Positions 19,136 to 28,901 of a stretch of DNA of 64,000 bases are shown piece after piece. Below the pieces are notes generated by a model. It was not told where the DNA came from, searched no databases, and worked only from the letters and a program-made list of their open reading frames with translations. The stretch is from an uncultured Methylobacter sp. GTDB lineage: Bacteria; Pseudomonadota; Gammaproteobacteria; Methylococcales; Methylomonadaceae. The stretch covers positions 1 to 64,000 of the forward strand of contig CAILCX010000158.1 in the NCBI GenBank assembly GCA_903832775.1, written 5' to 3'. Made by a program: the position numbers and the translations under genes. Within the stretch, counting starts at the first letter, position 1; each line of letters opens with the position of its first letter.

Positions 19136-20140
19136 TCACGATAACTCACTAATTGGCCAGCGAGGGCGGGCATAAATTTCCAATCCTTGTTGCTGGCCTG
19201 CCATTAAGCGCTGGCAACCTGCATAGGCAATCATTGCGCCGTTATCGGTGCAGAATTCAAGTCTTGGAAAATAAAGCTGTGCATTTTCCTTGTCAACCAT
19301 TTGGGCGAGACTTGCGCGAATTTGTTTGTTAGCGCTTACTCCACCGGCGACAACCAACCTTTTTAAACCGGTTTGTTGTAAAGCCCTTTTGCATTTAATG
19401 CTAAGCGTATCTGCAACAGCCTCTTGAAATGAAGCCGCTATGTCGGCTTTGTTTTGCTCTGTTTTTTCGGAAGCATTGAAGATATTCATGGTGAATGTTT
19501 TTAATCCGCTAAAACTAAAGTCTAAGCCGGGACGGTCCGTCATCGGTCGAGGAAATTTAATCTTAGCTATGCCTTGCTCAGCCAGTGCAGACAGTTTTGG
19601 TCCACCTGGATAACCTAATCCCAGCAATTTTGCCGTTTTATCGAAGGCCTCGCCAGCAGCGTCATCAAGGGATTCACCTAATAACTGATAATGACCGATA
19701 CCTTCAACCTGGACCAGTAGCGTGTGACCGCCGGAAATTAACAAGGCAATAAAAGGAAATTGTGGTGGATTTTCTTCAAGCATCGGGGCAAGCAAGTGCC
19801 CTTCCATATGATGAACTGCAAGTGCTGGAACTTGCCATGACCAAGCCAAGCTTCTCGCCGTTGCTGCGCCAACCAGTAATGCCCCCATTAATCCGGGGCC
19901 TGCAGTGTAGGCAATGCCGTTAATTGCGCTACTCGTCAACTGACTTTCGGCTAAACATTGCTTTATCAAAGGTACTAATTTACGAATGTGATCGCGAGAG
20001 GCGAGTTCAGGAACAACCCCTCCATAATCACTATGCATGTCAACTTGGCTATATAATTTATGGCTAGATAAGCCATGTTCTGAGTGATAAATTGCGACTC
20101 CAGTTTCGTCACAAGATGTTTCTATGCCTAAAACGTACAT
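19136..20140 (-). CDS. tsaD: tRNA N6-threonylcarbamoyladenosine transferase TsaD
   Basis: 334 residues. It transfers the threonylcarbamoyl group to A37 of ANN-decoding tRNAs together with TsaB and TsaE. It starts [16 protein letters not shown], has the metal-binding HMEGHLLAP, the nucleotide-binding ISGGHTLLV, and [12 protein letters not shown]. Length is normal. It is divergent to rpsU with 105 bp between starts, the same arrangement as in E. coli (tsaD/rpsU). Confidence 0.97.
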   Translation of the reverse strand: MYVLGIETSCDETGVAIYHSEHGLSSHKLYSQVDMHSDYGGVVPELASRDHIRKLVPLIKQCLAESQLTSSAINGIAYTAGPGLMGALLVGAATARSLAWSWQVPALAVHHMEGHLLAPMLEENPPQFPFIALLISGGHTLLVQVEGIGHYQLLGESLDDAAGEAFDKTAKLLGLGYPGGPKLSALAEQGIAKIKFPRPMTDRPGLDFSFSGLKTFTMNIFNASEKTEQNKADIAASFQEAVADTLSIKCKRALQQTGLKRLVVAGGVSANKQIRASLAQMVDKENAQLYFPRLEFCTDNGAMIAYAGCQRLMAGQQQGLEIYARPRWPISELS

Positions 20141-20147
20141 TGATTTT

Positions 20148-20175
20148 TTGAAATTTATAAAAGTAAAGGTATAAT
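20148..20175 (+). promoter_or_regulatory. Sigma70-type promoter for rpsU-yqeY-dnaG
   Basis: TTGAAA at 20148-20153, a 16-bp spacer and a perfect TATAAT at 20170-20175 lie in the tsaD/rpsU gap, about 70 bp before the rpsU start. Position and spacing fit the promoter of the macromolecular synthesis operon. Confidence 0.6.
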
Positions 20176-20245
20176 TAAGGGTTCTGTTTGTTCAGTGGAT
20201 TAAAAAATCCTAACTTTTAAATATTAACATATTCGGGTCATTATA

Positions 20246-20479
20246 ATGCCGTCAGTAAAAATCAAAGAAAACGAACCATTTGATATCGCAATTCGCCGTT
20301 TTAAACGCGCATGTGAAAAAGCCGGTGTATTGGCAGAAGTACGTCGTCGCGAGTTTTATGAAAAACCAACTGCAGAGCGCAAACGTAAAGGTGCTGCTGC
20401 TGTTAAACGTCACTTGAAAAAATTGGCGCGTGAGCGTTATGCGTTGAAAAACCTGCGTCGCGGACGTCCTGCACTATAA
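20246..20479 (+). CDS. rpsU: 30S ribosomal protein S21
   Basis: 77 residues, highly basic. [19 protein letters not shown] and [19 protein letters not shown] are hallmark bS21 sequences. It helps the small subunit pair with the mRNA Shine-Dalgarno region. The C-terminus is a few residues longer than in E. coli. First gene of rpsU-yqeY-dnaG, the classic macromolecular synthesis operon leading to rpoD. Confidence 0.98.
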   Translation: MPSVKIKENEPFDIAIRRFKRACEKAGVLAEVRRREFYEKPTAERKRKGAAAVKRHLKKLARERYALKNLRRGRPAL

Positions 20480-20496
20480 AATTTAAGGCTAATACG

Positions 20497-20946
20497 ATGG
20501 ATTTGTTAACGGATCGTATCAAGGAAGATATGAAGGCCTCCATGAAAGGAGGTAATAAAGCCAGGCTAGGAGTGATACGGTTGATTTTGGCTGCCATTAA
20601 GCAGGTTGAGGTTGATGAGCGCATTGTTCTGGATAATGAGCGGGTAATTGTGGTTCTTGATAAGATGCTTAAGCAGCGCCGAGAATCAATTCGGCAATTT
20701 GCAGATGCAGGCCGTCATGATCTGGTAGCGATTGAGGAAGCTGAAATTCCTGTAATTCAAGATTTTATGCCGCAGGCTCTGACCGAAGAACAAATTACTT
20801 CAATGGTTAAGGATGCGGTCACCGAGTCTGGTGCAGAGTCTGTCAAAGACATGGGCAAGGTTATGGCTTTGCTCAAAACTCAAATGCAGGGACGTGCTGA
20901 CATGTCCGATGTCAGTCTTAAAATCAAGGCTGCGTTAGCTGGTTAA
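20497..20946 (+). CDS. yqeY: GatB/YqeY domain protein
   Basis: 149 residues of the YqeY family, related to the tail of the GatB amidotransferase subunit. It has SMKGGNKARLGVIRLILAAI near the start, EEAEIPVIQDFMPQALTEEQ in the middle and DMGKVMALLK at the end. Role uncertain; a link to tRNA-dependent amidation is suggested only by homology. It sits 17 bp after rpsU and 27 bp before dnaG, a common placement in gammaproteobacteria. Confidence 0.93.
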   Translation: MDLLTDRIKEDMKASMKGGNKARLGVIRLILAAIKQVEVDERIVLDNERVIVVLDKMLKQRRESIRQFADAGRHDLVAIEEAEIPVIQDFMPQALTEEQITSMVKDAVTESGAESVKDMGKVMALLKTQMQGRADMSDVSLKIKAALAG

Positions 20947-20973
20947 TCTTTATAACTTTTATCGGTGCAAATA

Positions 20974-22725
20974 ATGTCCGGTAGAATCCCTCGTGAGTTT
21001 ATTGATGAGCTTTTGGTGCGGGTTGATATTGTCGATTTAATCGATTCGCACGTACCTCTAAAAAAAACGGGTAACAATTTTGTCGCCCGCTGCCCGTTCC
21101 ACGCAGAAAAAACCCCTAGCTTCTCTGTCAACAGAAAAAAGCAGTTTTTCCATTGTTTTGGTTGCGGTGCTAGTGGTAATGCAATTAGCTTTTTGATGGA
21201 TTTCAGTCATCTAGACTTCATTGAGGCGGTTGAGGATTTAGCTGGCTTTGTCGGTGTCGACATTCCCAGGATTTCGAGTGAATATAAGCCTGAACAAAAG
21301 AATGAAGATTTAAATAGCCTGTATTTACTGATGGAGCAAGTAACCGGGTTCTATGTGAGCCAGTTACGAACTAGCGATGCCGGGAAGTTAGCGGTTGAAT
21401 ATCTAAAAAATCGTGGTGTAAGTAGCGCTTGCGCAGATGATTTCATGATTGGCTATGCTCCTGATGAATGGCGAGTCCTGGCGACTCGTTTTAACCCAAA
21501 AGCGTTACTTGATGCCGGGCTTTTGATCAGTAAAGATGGCGGGCAACCGTATGATCGTTTTCGTGGTCGTATCATGTTTCCAATCAGGGATAAGCGCTCT
21601 AGAATTGTCGGCTTTGGTGGGCGAGTACTTGACGATTCTTTACCTAAATATTTAAATTCCCCTGAAACACCTTTATTTCACAAAGGCAAAGAAGTTTACG
21701 GTCTCTTCGAGCTTCTTGAAAAAAACTCCAAGCCCTCAAGAATATTAATTGTTGAGGGTTATATGGACGTGATCGCCCTGGCTCAATTTGGTATTCATTA
21801 TGCGGTAGCTGCATTGGGAACGGCAGCGTCTCAAGCGCATCTTGATTTGTTGTTCAGGTTTTCCTCAGAGCTTGTATTTTGTTTCGATGGGGATAAGGCT
21901 GGCCGTGAGGCGGCCTGGAGAGCAATGGAGCCGGCTTTTTCGAGCCTTAAAGATGGTAGGCAAATACGTGTCATGCTATTGCCGCAAAATCATGATCCTG
22001 ATTCATTGGTTCGTGAGGAAGGAATTGATGGCTTTATCGGGCGCGTACAATCTTCTGAGACATTATCAGAGTTTTTTTTCGCTCATTGTTCCAGTGCTCT
22101 TAATCTTTCTGAGATGGAAGGTCGGGCACAATTAATTATCAAAGCTAAGCCCTATCTGGAAAAATTACCGGAGAGCGTTTTTAAAGAGATGATGTTTTCG
22201 AGACTAAAAGAGCTATCTGGCTGGGATTATCTGGATGTTTTGGAGAATACAGCTACACTTGCCACTAAACAAACCTCCAAGCAAAAATACGCTGATAACA
22301 AAAACAGAGCCCCAAATACAGGTAGATTATCGTCAGCACGGATGGCAATTGCGCTGTTGGTCCAGAATCCTTGGCTTGGCGAGATGCTTGATCAGCAGGA
22401 GATAGTTTGGGATGAGTTGGACTTTCCGGGTGTATCGCTGTTTAAGAATGTTCAGAATATGATTGCAGATAAAAATCCGGCAACTACGGCTAGTTTAGTA
22501 GAGTGTTATAGAGATTCTAGCGAAGAAAAATCAATAAAAGCGCTGGCTTTGCTGGACTCATTGATTCCAGATGATGGGGTAGAGGCGGAGTTTTTCGATG
22601 CGATCAGTAGGTTGGTAATTCAATCCAGGGAAAGGAGTCTGTCCATGCTACTTAATAAAGAAAAGAATGAAGGATTAACTTCACAAGAAAAACAGCTGTT
22701 ACTAAAAATTCTAACAGTCAAATAA
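20974..22725 (+). CDS. dnaG: DNA primase DnaG
   Basis: 583 residues from the ATG at 20974 (protein begins MSGRIPREFIDELL, matching known DnaG starts); an in-frame GTG at 20965 would add three residues. It makes RNA primers for replication. The N-terminal zinc ribbon reads CPFH then CFGC, and the TOPRIM motif is IVEGYMDVIAL with DGDKAG downstream. The C-terminal helicase-binding domain is shorter and less conserved, as usual. It precedes rpoD by 78 bp. Confidence 0.97.
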   Translation: MSGRIPREFIDELLVRVDIVDLIDSHVPLKKTGNNFVARCPFHAEKTPSFSVNRKKQFFHCFGCGASGNAISFLMDFSHLDFIEAVEDLAGFVGVDIPRISSEYKPEQKNEDLNSLYLLMEQVTGFYVSQLRTSDAGKLAVEYLKNRGVSSACADDFMIGYAPDEWRVLATRFNPKALLDAGLLISKDGGQPYDRFRGRIMFPIRDKRSRIVGFGGRVLDDSLPKYLNSPETPLFHKGKEVYGLFELLEKNSKPSRILIVEGYMDVIALAQFGIHYAVAALGTAASQAHLDLLFRFSSELVFCFDGDKAGREAAWRAMEPAFSSLKDGRQIRVMLLPQNHDPDSLVREEGIDGFIGRVQSSETLSEFFFAHCSSALNLSEMEGRAQLIIKAKPYLEKLPESVFKEMMFSRLKELSGWDYLDVLENTATLATKQTSKQKYADNKNRAPNTGRLSSARMAIALLVQNPWLGEMLDQQEIVWDELDFPGVSLFKNVQNMIADKNPATTASLVECYRDSSEEKSIKALALLDSLIPDDGVEAEFFDAISRLVIQSRERSLSMLLNKEKNEGLTSQEKQLLLKILTVK

Positions 22726-22752
22726 TTAGATGCAATGCAACAGATTTTTTTG

Positions 22753-22786
22753 TATAATCGTCGGTTCGGCGAAGTCAGGTCGAACC
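22753..22786 (+). promoter_or_regulatory. Probable rpoD promoter -10 and leader hairpin
   Basis: A perfect TATAAT at 22753-22758 follows a T-run in the 78-bp dnaG-rpoD gap; no good -35 hexamer is seen, so an activated or stress promoter is possible. Directly after it, GGTTCG at 22763-22768 pairs with CGAACC at 22781-22786, so the leader could form a 6-bp stem just before the ribosome-binding site of rpoD. Confidence 0.45.
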
Positions 22787-22803
22787 AAGTCTTACGTGGG
22801 TAG

Positions 22804-24615
22804 ATGATGAATCAAGAACAACAGCAGTCACAACTTAAACAACTAATAGCCAAAGGCAAAGTTCAGGGATATCTGACTTATGCAGAGGTTAATGACCACT
22901 TGCCCAGTGATATAGTTGATCCTGAGCAAATTGAAGATATTATTGGCATGATCAATGATATGGGAATTCAGGTCTATGAAGTTGCCCCGGATGAAGATTC
23001 ACTTATTACTGATTCAGCGGCTGTTACTACGGACGATGAAGATGCGGAAGAAGTCGCTGCATTAGCTTCTGTTGACAGTGAGTTTGGGAGAACTACGGAT
23101 CCTGTGCGCATGTATATGCGAGAAATGGGTTCGGTAGAATTGTTGACGCGTGCAGATGAATTAAAGATTGCAAAACGCATCGAAGAAGGTCAGCAGCAGC
23201 TCGTGAAGGCCATTGCTCGTTCCTGTATCGTTGTGGAAGATTTTATACAATCATTTGATAACATTTCAAGTGAAGAAGGCGGCATTCGTTTGACGGATTT
23301 AGTTAGCGGCTTTGTAGATTTAAGTGAACCTGAAGACTTTATTGCAGCACTGCCTGTCAATACTGACATTGAAGAAAGTCCAGCCGAAGAAGAACCTAAA
23401 GGATTAAATTATGAAGAGGTCAAGGAACGCGTTGAGGAACTTAGAAAGCAGTTAAAAATTGCTGCAACAGCCATCAAGAAGCATGGTTATTCCAGTGATA
23501 AAATAGAAAAAGAATTTGAAGTTTTGGCTGATTTGTTCATGGAATTTAAATGGACTCCTCAGTATCTGAAAAAACTGACGGCAATTATTCCAAATGGACT
23601 TGCAGCAGTACGTGAACAAGAAAAGGCGATTTTGGATATTTTCGTTAATCATGCAAAGATGCCACGAAAAGAATTTATTACTTCATTTCCAGATCATGAA
23701 ACCAGTTCAGAATGGCTTGATCAATTTTTGGGTGCAGGAAGTAAATATGCAGTCGCACTGAAAGAGCGTGAAAAGGAAATCAAAAAAGCTCAAAAACTAT
23801 TGCTGGAAATAGAGTCACAGTATGGTCTGACCATTAGCGGCCTAAAAGACATCAACAGACGTATGTCGATTGGTGAAGCCAAAGCCAGACGTGCGAAAAA
23901 GGAAATGATTGAGGCTAATTTAAGGCTGGTTATTTCCATAGCTAAAAAATACACTAATCGCGGCTTACAATTTCTTGATTTAATTCAGGAAGGTAATATC
24001 GGTTTAATGAAAGCGGTTGATAAATTCGAATATCGCCGTGGCTACAAATTTTCTACTTATGCCACATGGTGGATCAGACAGGCTATTACCCGTTCAATTG
24101 CGGATCAGGCCAGAACAATTCGTATCCCTGTGCATATGATTGAAACAATCAATAAATTGAATCGTATTTCCAGGCAAATACTTCAAGAGTTGGGTCGTGA
24201 GGCTACGCCAGAAGAATTGGCGGAGCGTATGGAAATGCCTGAAGACAAGGTTCGCAAAGTATTAAAGATTGCGAAAGAACCTATCTCAATGGAAACACCT
24301 ATCGGTGACGATGAAGATTCTCATTTGGGTGATTTCATAGAAGATGCTAAAGTATTGTCTCCGGTTGAAGCCGCAACCATTGCTGGTTTACGTGAATCAA
24401 CACAAAATGTGTTGGCTGGTTTAACCGCAAGAGAAGCAAAAGTTCTGCGTATGCGTTTTGGTATTAACATGAATACCGACCATACACTGGAAGAAGTGGG
24501 CAAACAGTTTGATGTGACGCGTGAAAGAATACGTCAAATCGAAGCCAAAGCATTGCGAAAACTTAGACACCCGTCAAGATCAGAGCAATTAAGATGCTTT
24601 CTTGATGGCGAGTAA
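22804..24615 (+). CDS. rpoD: RNA polymerase sigma factor RpoD (sigma70)
   Basis: 603 residues. Region 1.1 contains [14 protein letters not shown], region 1.2 [16 protein letters not shown], region 2 [20 protein letters not shown] with [17 protein letters not shown], and region 4 [18 protein letters not shown]. It also has the large non-conserved insert between 1.2 and 2.1 typical of proteobacterial RpoD. Two ATGs, 22804 and 22807, are adjacent; either may be used. Primary sigma factor for housekeeping transcription. Confidence 0.98.
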   Translation: MMNQEQQQSQLKQLIAKGKVQGYLTYAEVNDHLPSDIVDPEQIEDIIGMINDMGIQVYEVAPDEDSLITDSAAVTTDDEDAEEVAALASVDSEFGRTTDPVRMYMREMGSVELLTRADELKIAKRIEEGQQQLVKAIARSCIVVEDFIQSFDNISSEEGGIRLTDLVSGFVDLSEPEDFIAALPVNTDIEESPAEEEPKGLNYEEVKERVEELRKQLKIAATAIKKHGYSSDKIEKEFEVLADLFMEFKWTPQYLKKLTAIIPNGLAAVREQEKAILDIFVNHAKMPRKEFITSFPDHETSSEWLDQFLGAGSKYAVALKEREKEIKKAQKLLLEIESQYGLTISGLKDINRRMSIGEAKARRAKKEMIEANLRLVISIAKKYTNRGLQFLDLIQEGNIGLMKAVDKFEYRRGYKFSTYATWWIRQAITRSIADQARTIRIPVHMIETINKLNRISRQILQELGREATPEELAERMEMPEDKVRKVLKIAKEPISMETPIGDDEDSHLGDFIEDAKVLSPVEAATIAGLRESTQNVLAGLTAREAKVLRMRFGINMNTDHTLEEVGKQFDVTRERIRQIEAKALRKLRHPSRSEQLRCFLDGE

Positions 24616-24625
24616 ATGATTTATA

Positions 24626-24702
24626 GGGCCCTTAGCTCAGTTGGTTAGAGCGTCCGACTCATAATCGGCAGGTCGTAGGTTCAAGTCCTACAGGGCTCAC
24701 CA
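24626..24702 (+). tRNA. tRNA with CAU anticodon, probably tRNA-Ile2
   Basis: A 77-nt cloverleaf: acceptor stem GGGCCCT pairing with AGGGCTC (one G-U), D-arm with AGCTCAGTTGGTTAGAGC, anticodon loop CTCATAA, T-loop GTTCAAGTC, discriminator A and encoded CCA. The CAT anticodon allows elongator Met or the lysidine-modified minor Ile. Similarity to E. coli ileX (CTTAGCTCAG, GACTCATAATCG, GGTTCAAGTCC) and the place next to rpoD, as with ileX, favour Ile2. The initiator is excluded because position 1 pairs normally with 72. Confidence 0.9.
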
Positions 24703-24703
24703 T

Positions 24704-24737
24704 ACAAAAGAAGGCTGCATTTGCAGCCTTTTGTACA
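24704..24737 (+). terminator. Intrinsic terminator after the tRNA
   Basis: AAGGCTGCA at 24711-24719 and TGCAGCCTT at 24722-24730 form a 9-bp perfect stem with a 2-base loop, extended by flanking ACAAAAG / TTTTGT. A short T-rich tail follows. It would end the rpoD/tRNA transcript just before metK. Confidence 0.75.
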
Positions 24738-24768
24738 TCTGCATTTTACATTTCAACAAGGTGATATT

Positions 24769-25929
24769 GTGAGCAATAATTATACATTCACATCAGAGTC
24801 AGTTTCAGAAGGGCATCCTGACAAGGTAGCCGATCAGATTTCCGATGCCGTACTTGATGCTTTATTAGCACAGGATCCGCGTTCACGCGTTGCTTGTGAA
24901 ACACTGGTAAAAACCGGCATGGTCATTTTGGCTGGTGAAGTAACCACCAATGCCTGGGTAGACCTTGAAGCTTTGGTTCGAAAAGTTGTTTGTGACATCG
25001 GTTATGACCATGGTGACATCGGTTTCGACGGTCAAAGTTGCGCGGTATTAAATGCCATTGGCAAGCAATCGGCTGATATTGCGATGGGCGTTGATGAAGC
25101 TAATGACCATGAGCAAGGCGCGGGTGATCAAGGTTTAATGTTTGGCTATGCTAGTAATGAAACAGAAGTTTTGATGCCGGCCCCCATAACCTATTCGCAT
25201 CTACTGGTTAAGCGTCAGGCTGAAATTCGTAAAAATAAAACTTTACCCTGGCTACGCCCAGATGCAAAAAGCCAAATTACCTTTCGCTACGAAAACAACA
25301 AACCCGTAGCAATAGATGCCGTTGTTCTGTCTACTCAGCATTCGCCTGAAATTGCCACTAAGGCATTGCATGAAGCAATTATGGATGAAATTATTTTACC
25401 GGTTCTACCTAAAGAATGGCTACATAAAGATACTAAATATTTCATCAACCCAACCGGTCAATTCATTATTGGCGGCCCTGTTGGCGATTGCGGCTTAACC
25501 GGTCGTAAAATTATCGTTGATAGTTACGGCGGTATGGCAAGACATGGCGGCGGTGCTTTTTCGGGGAAAGATCCTTCGAAAGTTGACCGTTCTGCAGCCT
25601 ATATGGCGCGTTATGTTGCAAAAAACATTGTTGCAGCAGAACTTGCTGAGCGTTGTGAAATTCAGGTTTCTTATGCAATTGGTGTTGCAGAGCCTACTTC
25701 TATTAGCATTGAAACTTTCGGCACTGGCAAAATCAGTGAAGACAGATTAGTTGAAATTGTAAGGGACATTTTTGATTTAAGACCCAAAGGTTTGATTGCC
25801 ATGCTGGATTTATTAAAACCTATCTACCAACCAACCGCTGCATATGGTCATTTTGGCCGTACAGAAGATTCCTTTAGCTGGGAAAAAACCGATAAAGTTG
25901 ACGCACTAAAAGATGCGGCCGGCCTTTAA
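24769..25929 (+). CDS. metK: S-adenosylmethionine synthase
   Basis: 386 residues from a GTG at 24769, chosen because AAGGTGAT precedes it and the protein then begins with the usual [14 protein letters not shown]. The longer frame from 24721 runs through the terminator hairpin and is rejected. Signature [12 protein letters not shown] and the P-loop-like [19 protein letters not shown] are intact. It makes SAM from methionine and ATP. It heads the activated-methyl-cycle group metK-ahcY-metF; ahcY starts 27 bp downstream. No SAM riboswitch fits in the 66-bp leader. Confidence 0.96.
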   Translation: MSNNYTFTSESVSEGHPDKVADQISDAVLDALLAQDPRSRVACETLVKTGMVILAGEVTTNAWVDLEALVRKVVCDIGYDHGDIGFDGQSCAVLNAIGKQSADIAMGVDEANDHEQGAGDQGLMFGYASNETEVLMPAPITYSHLLVKRQAEIRKNKTLPWLRPDAKSQITFRYENNKPVAIDAVVLSTQHSPEIATKALHEAIMDEIILPVLPKEWLHKDTKYFINPTGQFIIGGPVGDCGLTGRKIIVDSYGGMARHGGGAFSGKDPSKVDRSAAYMARYVAKNIVAAELAERCEIQVSYAIGVAEPTSISIETFGTGKISEDRLVEIVRDIFDLRPKGLIAMLDLLKPIYQPTAAYGHFGRTEDSFSWEKTDKVDALKDAAGL

Positions 25930-25955
25930 TTAACAACTAAATAACAGGAATACTA

Positions 25956-27248
25956 ATGAGCCAAGCAGATTATAAAGTCGCCGATATTGCTTTAGCAGCA
26001 TGGGGACGTAAGGAAATAAATATCGCCGAAACTGAAATGCCGGGCTTAATGGCTTTGCGTGAAGAGTTCGGAGCCGCACAACCTTTAAAAGGTGCGCGTA
26101 TCGCCGGCTGTTTGCACATGACTATTCAAACAGCGGTATTAATTGAAACATTGACTGCTTTAGGTGCAACGGTACGTTGGTCATCTTGCAATATTTTTTC
26201 TACACAAGACCATGCTGCAGCAGCAATGGCGGCAGCTGGTATTCCAGTATTTGCCTGGAAAGGCGAAACAGAAGAAGAAGCCGAATGGTGTATCGCTCAA
26301 ACTATTGATGGTTTTGATGGCTGGCGCCCAAATATGATTCTGGATGATGGCGGTGACTTAACCGTTATGATGCATGAAAAATACCCTGAATTAATGGCCG
26401 ATATTAAAGGCTTGTCAGAAGAAACCACTACCGGCGTATTGCGGTTGTATGAAATGGTTGCCAAAGGAACGTTAAAAGTCCCTGCTTTTAATGTTAACGA
26501 TTCTGTAACTAAATCTAAATTTGATAACCTTTACGGTTGTCGTGAATCATTGGTTGACGGCATCAAACGCGCGACTGACGTGATGATCGCTGGAAAAGTA
26601 GCCGTTGTCTGCGGTTATGGCGATGTCGGCAAAGGATGCGCTCAATCTTTGCGCGGCTTGGGAGCAATTGTTTTAATTACTGAAATTGATCCGATTTGTG
26701 CCTTGCAAGCGTCTATGGAAGGCTTTCGCGTCGTCACTATGGAAGAAGCGGCACCGCTGGCTAATATTTTTGTTACTGCAACCGGTAATTTCAATATCAT
26801 CACTCATGAGCACATGATTGCCATGAGAGACCAGGCGATTGTATGTAATATCGGTCATTTCGATGCTGAAATTGATATTGCCTCTTTGCGTCAATATACT
26901 TGGGAAAATATCAAACCTCAAGTTGATCATGTTATCTTCCCTGATGGAAAACGCCTGATCATTCTTGCCGAAGGTCGTTTGGTTAACTTGGGTTGTGGTA
27001 CTGGTCATCCAAGTTTTGTGATGTCTAATTCATTCTGCAACCAGGTTTTGGCACAAATGGAACTTTGGGCAAACGCAGCGCAATATGAAAATAAAGTTTA
27101 TATTCTGCCTAAAAAGTTAGACGAAAAAGTCGCAAGATCTCATCTTAAACAACTGGGTGTGAATTTGACCGTGTTAACTGAAGCCCAAGCCAAGTACATC
27201 AATGTTCCGGTTGAAGGCCCATTCAAAGCCGATCATTATAGATATTGA
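25956..27248 (+). CDS. ahcY: Adenosylhomocysteinase
   Basis: 430 residues. It splits S-adenosylhomocysteine into adenosine and homocysteine, using bound NAD+. The NAD-binding motif is [16 protein letters not shown], preceded by [20 protein letters not shown], and the C-terminus ends KADHYRY as in the family. Only 26 bp separate it from metK, too little for an SAH riboswitch, so both probably share one transcript. Confidence 0.97.
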   Translation: MSQADYKVADIALAAWGRKEINIAETEMPGLMALREEFGAAQPLKGARIAGCLHMTIQTAVLIETLTALGATVRWSSCNIFSTQDHAAAAMAAAGIPVFAWKGETEEEAEWCIAQTIDGFDGWRPNMILDDGGDLTVMMHEKYPELMADIKGLSEETTTGVLRLYEMVAKGTLKVPAFNVNDSVTKSKFDNLYGCRESLVDGIKRATDVMIAGKVAVVCGYGDVGKGCAQSLRGLGAIVLITEIDPICALQASMEGFRVVTMEEAAPLANIFVTATGNFNIITHEHMIAMRDQAIVCNIGHFDAEIDIASLRQYTWENIKPQVDHVIFPDGKRLIILAEGRLVNLGCGTGHPSFVMSNSFCNQVLAQMELWANAAQYENKVYILPKKLDEKVARSHLKQLGVNLTVLTEAQAKYINVPVEGPFKADHYRY

Positions 27249-27254
27249 TTAATC

Positions 27255-27352
27255 ATCGTTCTCACGATCAACATGGACAGCATCCCGTGACGCTTCTGCG
27301 CCACGGGATTCATATCCAACAGTTTTAGCTTTACAGAATCCCTGGGAACGAT
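27255..27352. repeat. Palindromic repeat element between ahcY and metF
   Basis: About 98 bp bounded by ATCGTTCTC at 27255-27263 and GGGAACGAT at 27344-27352, inverted copies with one mismatch. Inside, ATCCCGTG at 27282-27289 pairs with CACGGGAT at 27302-27309. The outer ends match those of the element at 61984-62128 (TCGTTCCC / GGGAACGA), so both look like members of one dispersed, non-coding family. Its right end covers the ATG at 27351, which argues against that codon as the metF start. Confidence 0.6.
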
Positions 27353-27383
27353 GCATTTTAAATTCCCTGAAGCGAGACCAAAA

Positions 27384-28229
27384 ATGCAATCTCAAAAAAA
27401 TCATTCACAATTGTTTAGTTTCGAATTCTATCCACCCAAGACCGATGAAGGCGCTGCAAGTTTACAGCTAGTGCATAATAAACTAGCGCAACTCAATCCT
27501 GACTTTTTTTCAGTTACTTTTGGCGCAGGTGGTTCAACACGGGATAAAACCTTTACTACGGTCGTCGATATTCAGGCCAAAGGCATAAAAGCCGCCCCAC
27601 ATTTATCTTGCGTTGCCTCAACCAAAACAAACATTAGTGCCATTCTTAAAGACTATAAGGAGCATGGCATCACAAAAATAGTCGCCTTGAGAGGTGATTT
27701 GCCTTCCGGGATGATGTCAGCAGGTGAGTTTCGTTATGCCAATGAATTGGTCGAATTTATTCGCCAGGAAACCGGCGATAACTTTCAGATTCATGTTGCC
27801 GCTTATCCTGAAGTTCATCCACAAGCGTCAAGTGCAGTGGACGATTTTAAAAACTTTAAGCGCAAAGTCGAAGCCGGGGCTAATGCGGTTATTACCCAGT
27901 ATTTTTACAATGCCGAAGCGTATTTTCATTTTGTCGATACCTGCGAAAAAAATGGCATAACCATTCCTATTGTGCCTGGCATTATGCCAATTACTCAGTA
28001 CTCACAATTATTTCGTTTTTCAGAAATGTGCGGTGCCGATATTCCACGCTGGTTGCGAAAACGTTTGGAAAGCTTTGGCGACGACCGGGATTCTATACAA
28101 GCATTTGGCCTTGAGGTAGTCAGCAGTCTATGTCAACGCTTATTGGATGGCGGTGCTCCGGGCTTGCATTTTTATACAATGAATCAATCTGCCCCTACGA
28201 TGGCGATATTGGATAACCTAAAACGATAA
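27384..28229 (+). CDS. metF: Methylenetetrahydrofolate reductase
   Basis: 281 residues from the ATG at 27384, supported by GAGA about 8 bases upstream and by start of homology at FSFEFYPPKT; the alternative ATG at 27351 lies in a repeat element. It reduces 5,10-methylene-THF to 5-methyl-THF, feeding methionine synthesis. Conserved AALRGDLP-type segment reads VALRGDLPSG, with AAYPEVHPQA and the FAD-site ITQYFY. Together with metK and ahcY it forms a methyl-cycle neighbourhood. Confidence 0.95.
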   Translation: MQSQKNHSQLFSFEFYPPKTDEGAASLQLVHNKLAQLNPDFFSVTFGAGGSTRDKTFTTVVDIQAKGIKAAPHLSCVASTKTNISAILKDYKEHGITKIVALRGDLPSGMMSAGEFRYANELVEFIRQETGDNFQIHVAAYPEVHPQASSAVDDFKNFKRKVEAGANAVITQYFYNAEAYFHFVDTCEKNGITIPIVPGIMPITQYSQLFRFSEMCGADIPRWLRKRLESFGDDRDSIQAFGLEVVSSLCQRLLDGGAPGLHFYTMNQSAPTMAILDNLKR

Positions 28230-28280
28230 GCAAATATTAACTTCAGAACTGTTAGATTAACCTTCATTGAGGTAATAGCT

Positions 28281-28895
28281 ATGACCATAAATTTAAAACA
28301 GGAAGCCGAGTGGATAAGCGAAGAAGCTTATTTACACAGCGAACACCTTAGCGAAATAAAACGCGAGTATATTGATGGTGCTGTTTACGCAATGGCCGGA
28401 GCCAGTAAAAATCACCAACGTATTACAGCGAATGTTTCCGGTGAATTTAGAACGCAGTTAAAAAACACGCCCTGCGAACCCTTTTCATCGGATATTAAAG
28501 TCAAAGTGGGAACAAAGTTTTTTTATCCCGATGTTATGGTGGTGTGTAAGGATGATACTGATAATGTCTATTACACCGAAACCCCCGTTATTCTTGTTGA
28601 AGTCTTGTCAAAATCGACACGTCGTCGAGATGAAACTACAAAAAAAATGGCTTATCAAACGCTATCTACCTTAAAAGAGTATGTATTGATCGAGCAGGAT
28701 TTTGTTGACGTCGAAGTTTGTCGGCGCAGTGAAGGCTGGATTTCTCAACATTATTTTATGGGTGATTCCGTAACTTTTGAATCCGTGGGAATAACCTTAT
28801 CTGTAGCTGAAATTTATGAGCGCGTTGAAAACGATGATGTAAGCTCTTTTCTTGATTTACTTAATCAGCCGGCTGACCAGACTTTAGCTTTTTAG
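28281..28895 (+). CDS. Uma2-family PD-(D/E)XK nuclease-like protein
   Basis: 204 residues of Uma2 (DUF820), a PD-(D/E)XK restriction-endonuclease-like family abundant in cyanobacteria and some gammaproteobacteria. Catalytic-type residues lie in YPDVMVV and ILVEVLSKSTRRRDE, with QTLSTLKEYVLIEQD after them. The ribosome site GAGGTAA is strong. Function is unknown in the family; it is often found as scattered single genes. It precedes bioA by 6 bp, perhaps co-transcribed by chance of insertion. Confidence 0.88.
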   Translation: MTINLKQEAEWISEEAYLHSEHLSEIKREYIDGAVYAMAGASKNHQRITANVSGEFRTQLKNTPCEPFSSDIKVKVGTKFFYPDVMVVCKDDTDNVYYTETPVILVEVLSKSTRRRDETTKKMAYQTLSTLKEYVLIEQDFVDVEVCRRSEGWISQHYFMGDSVTFESVGITLSVAEIYERVENDDVSSFLDLLNQPADQTLAF

Positions 28896-28901
28896 CAAGC
28901 A

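Noticed and set aside
24626-24702. tRNA as elongator or initiator Met
   Set aside because: Initiator lacks a paired 1-72, which is paired here; arm sequences and place beside rpoD favour Ile2, though elongator Met cannot be fully excluded.
24703-24768. SAM riboswitch before metK
   Set aside because: The space is filled by an intrinsic terminator and ribosome site; no riboswitch core is seen.
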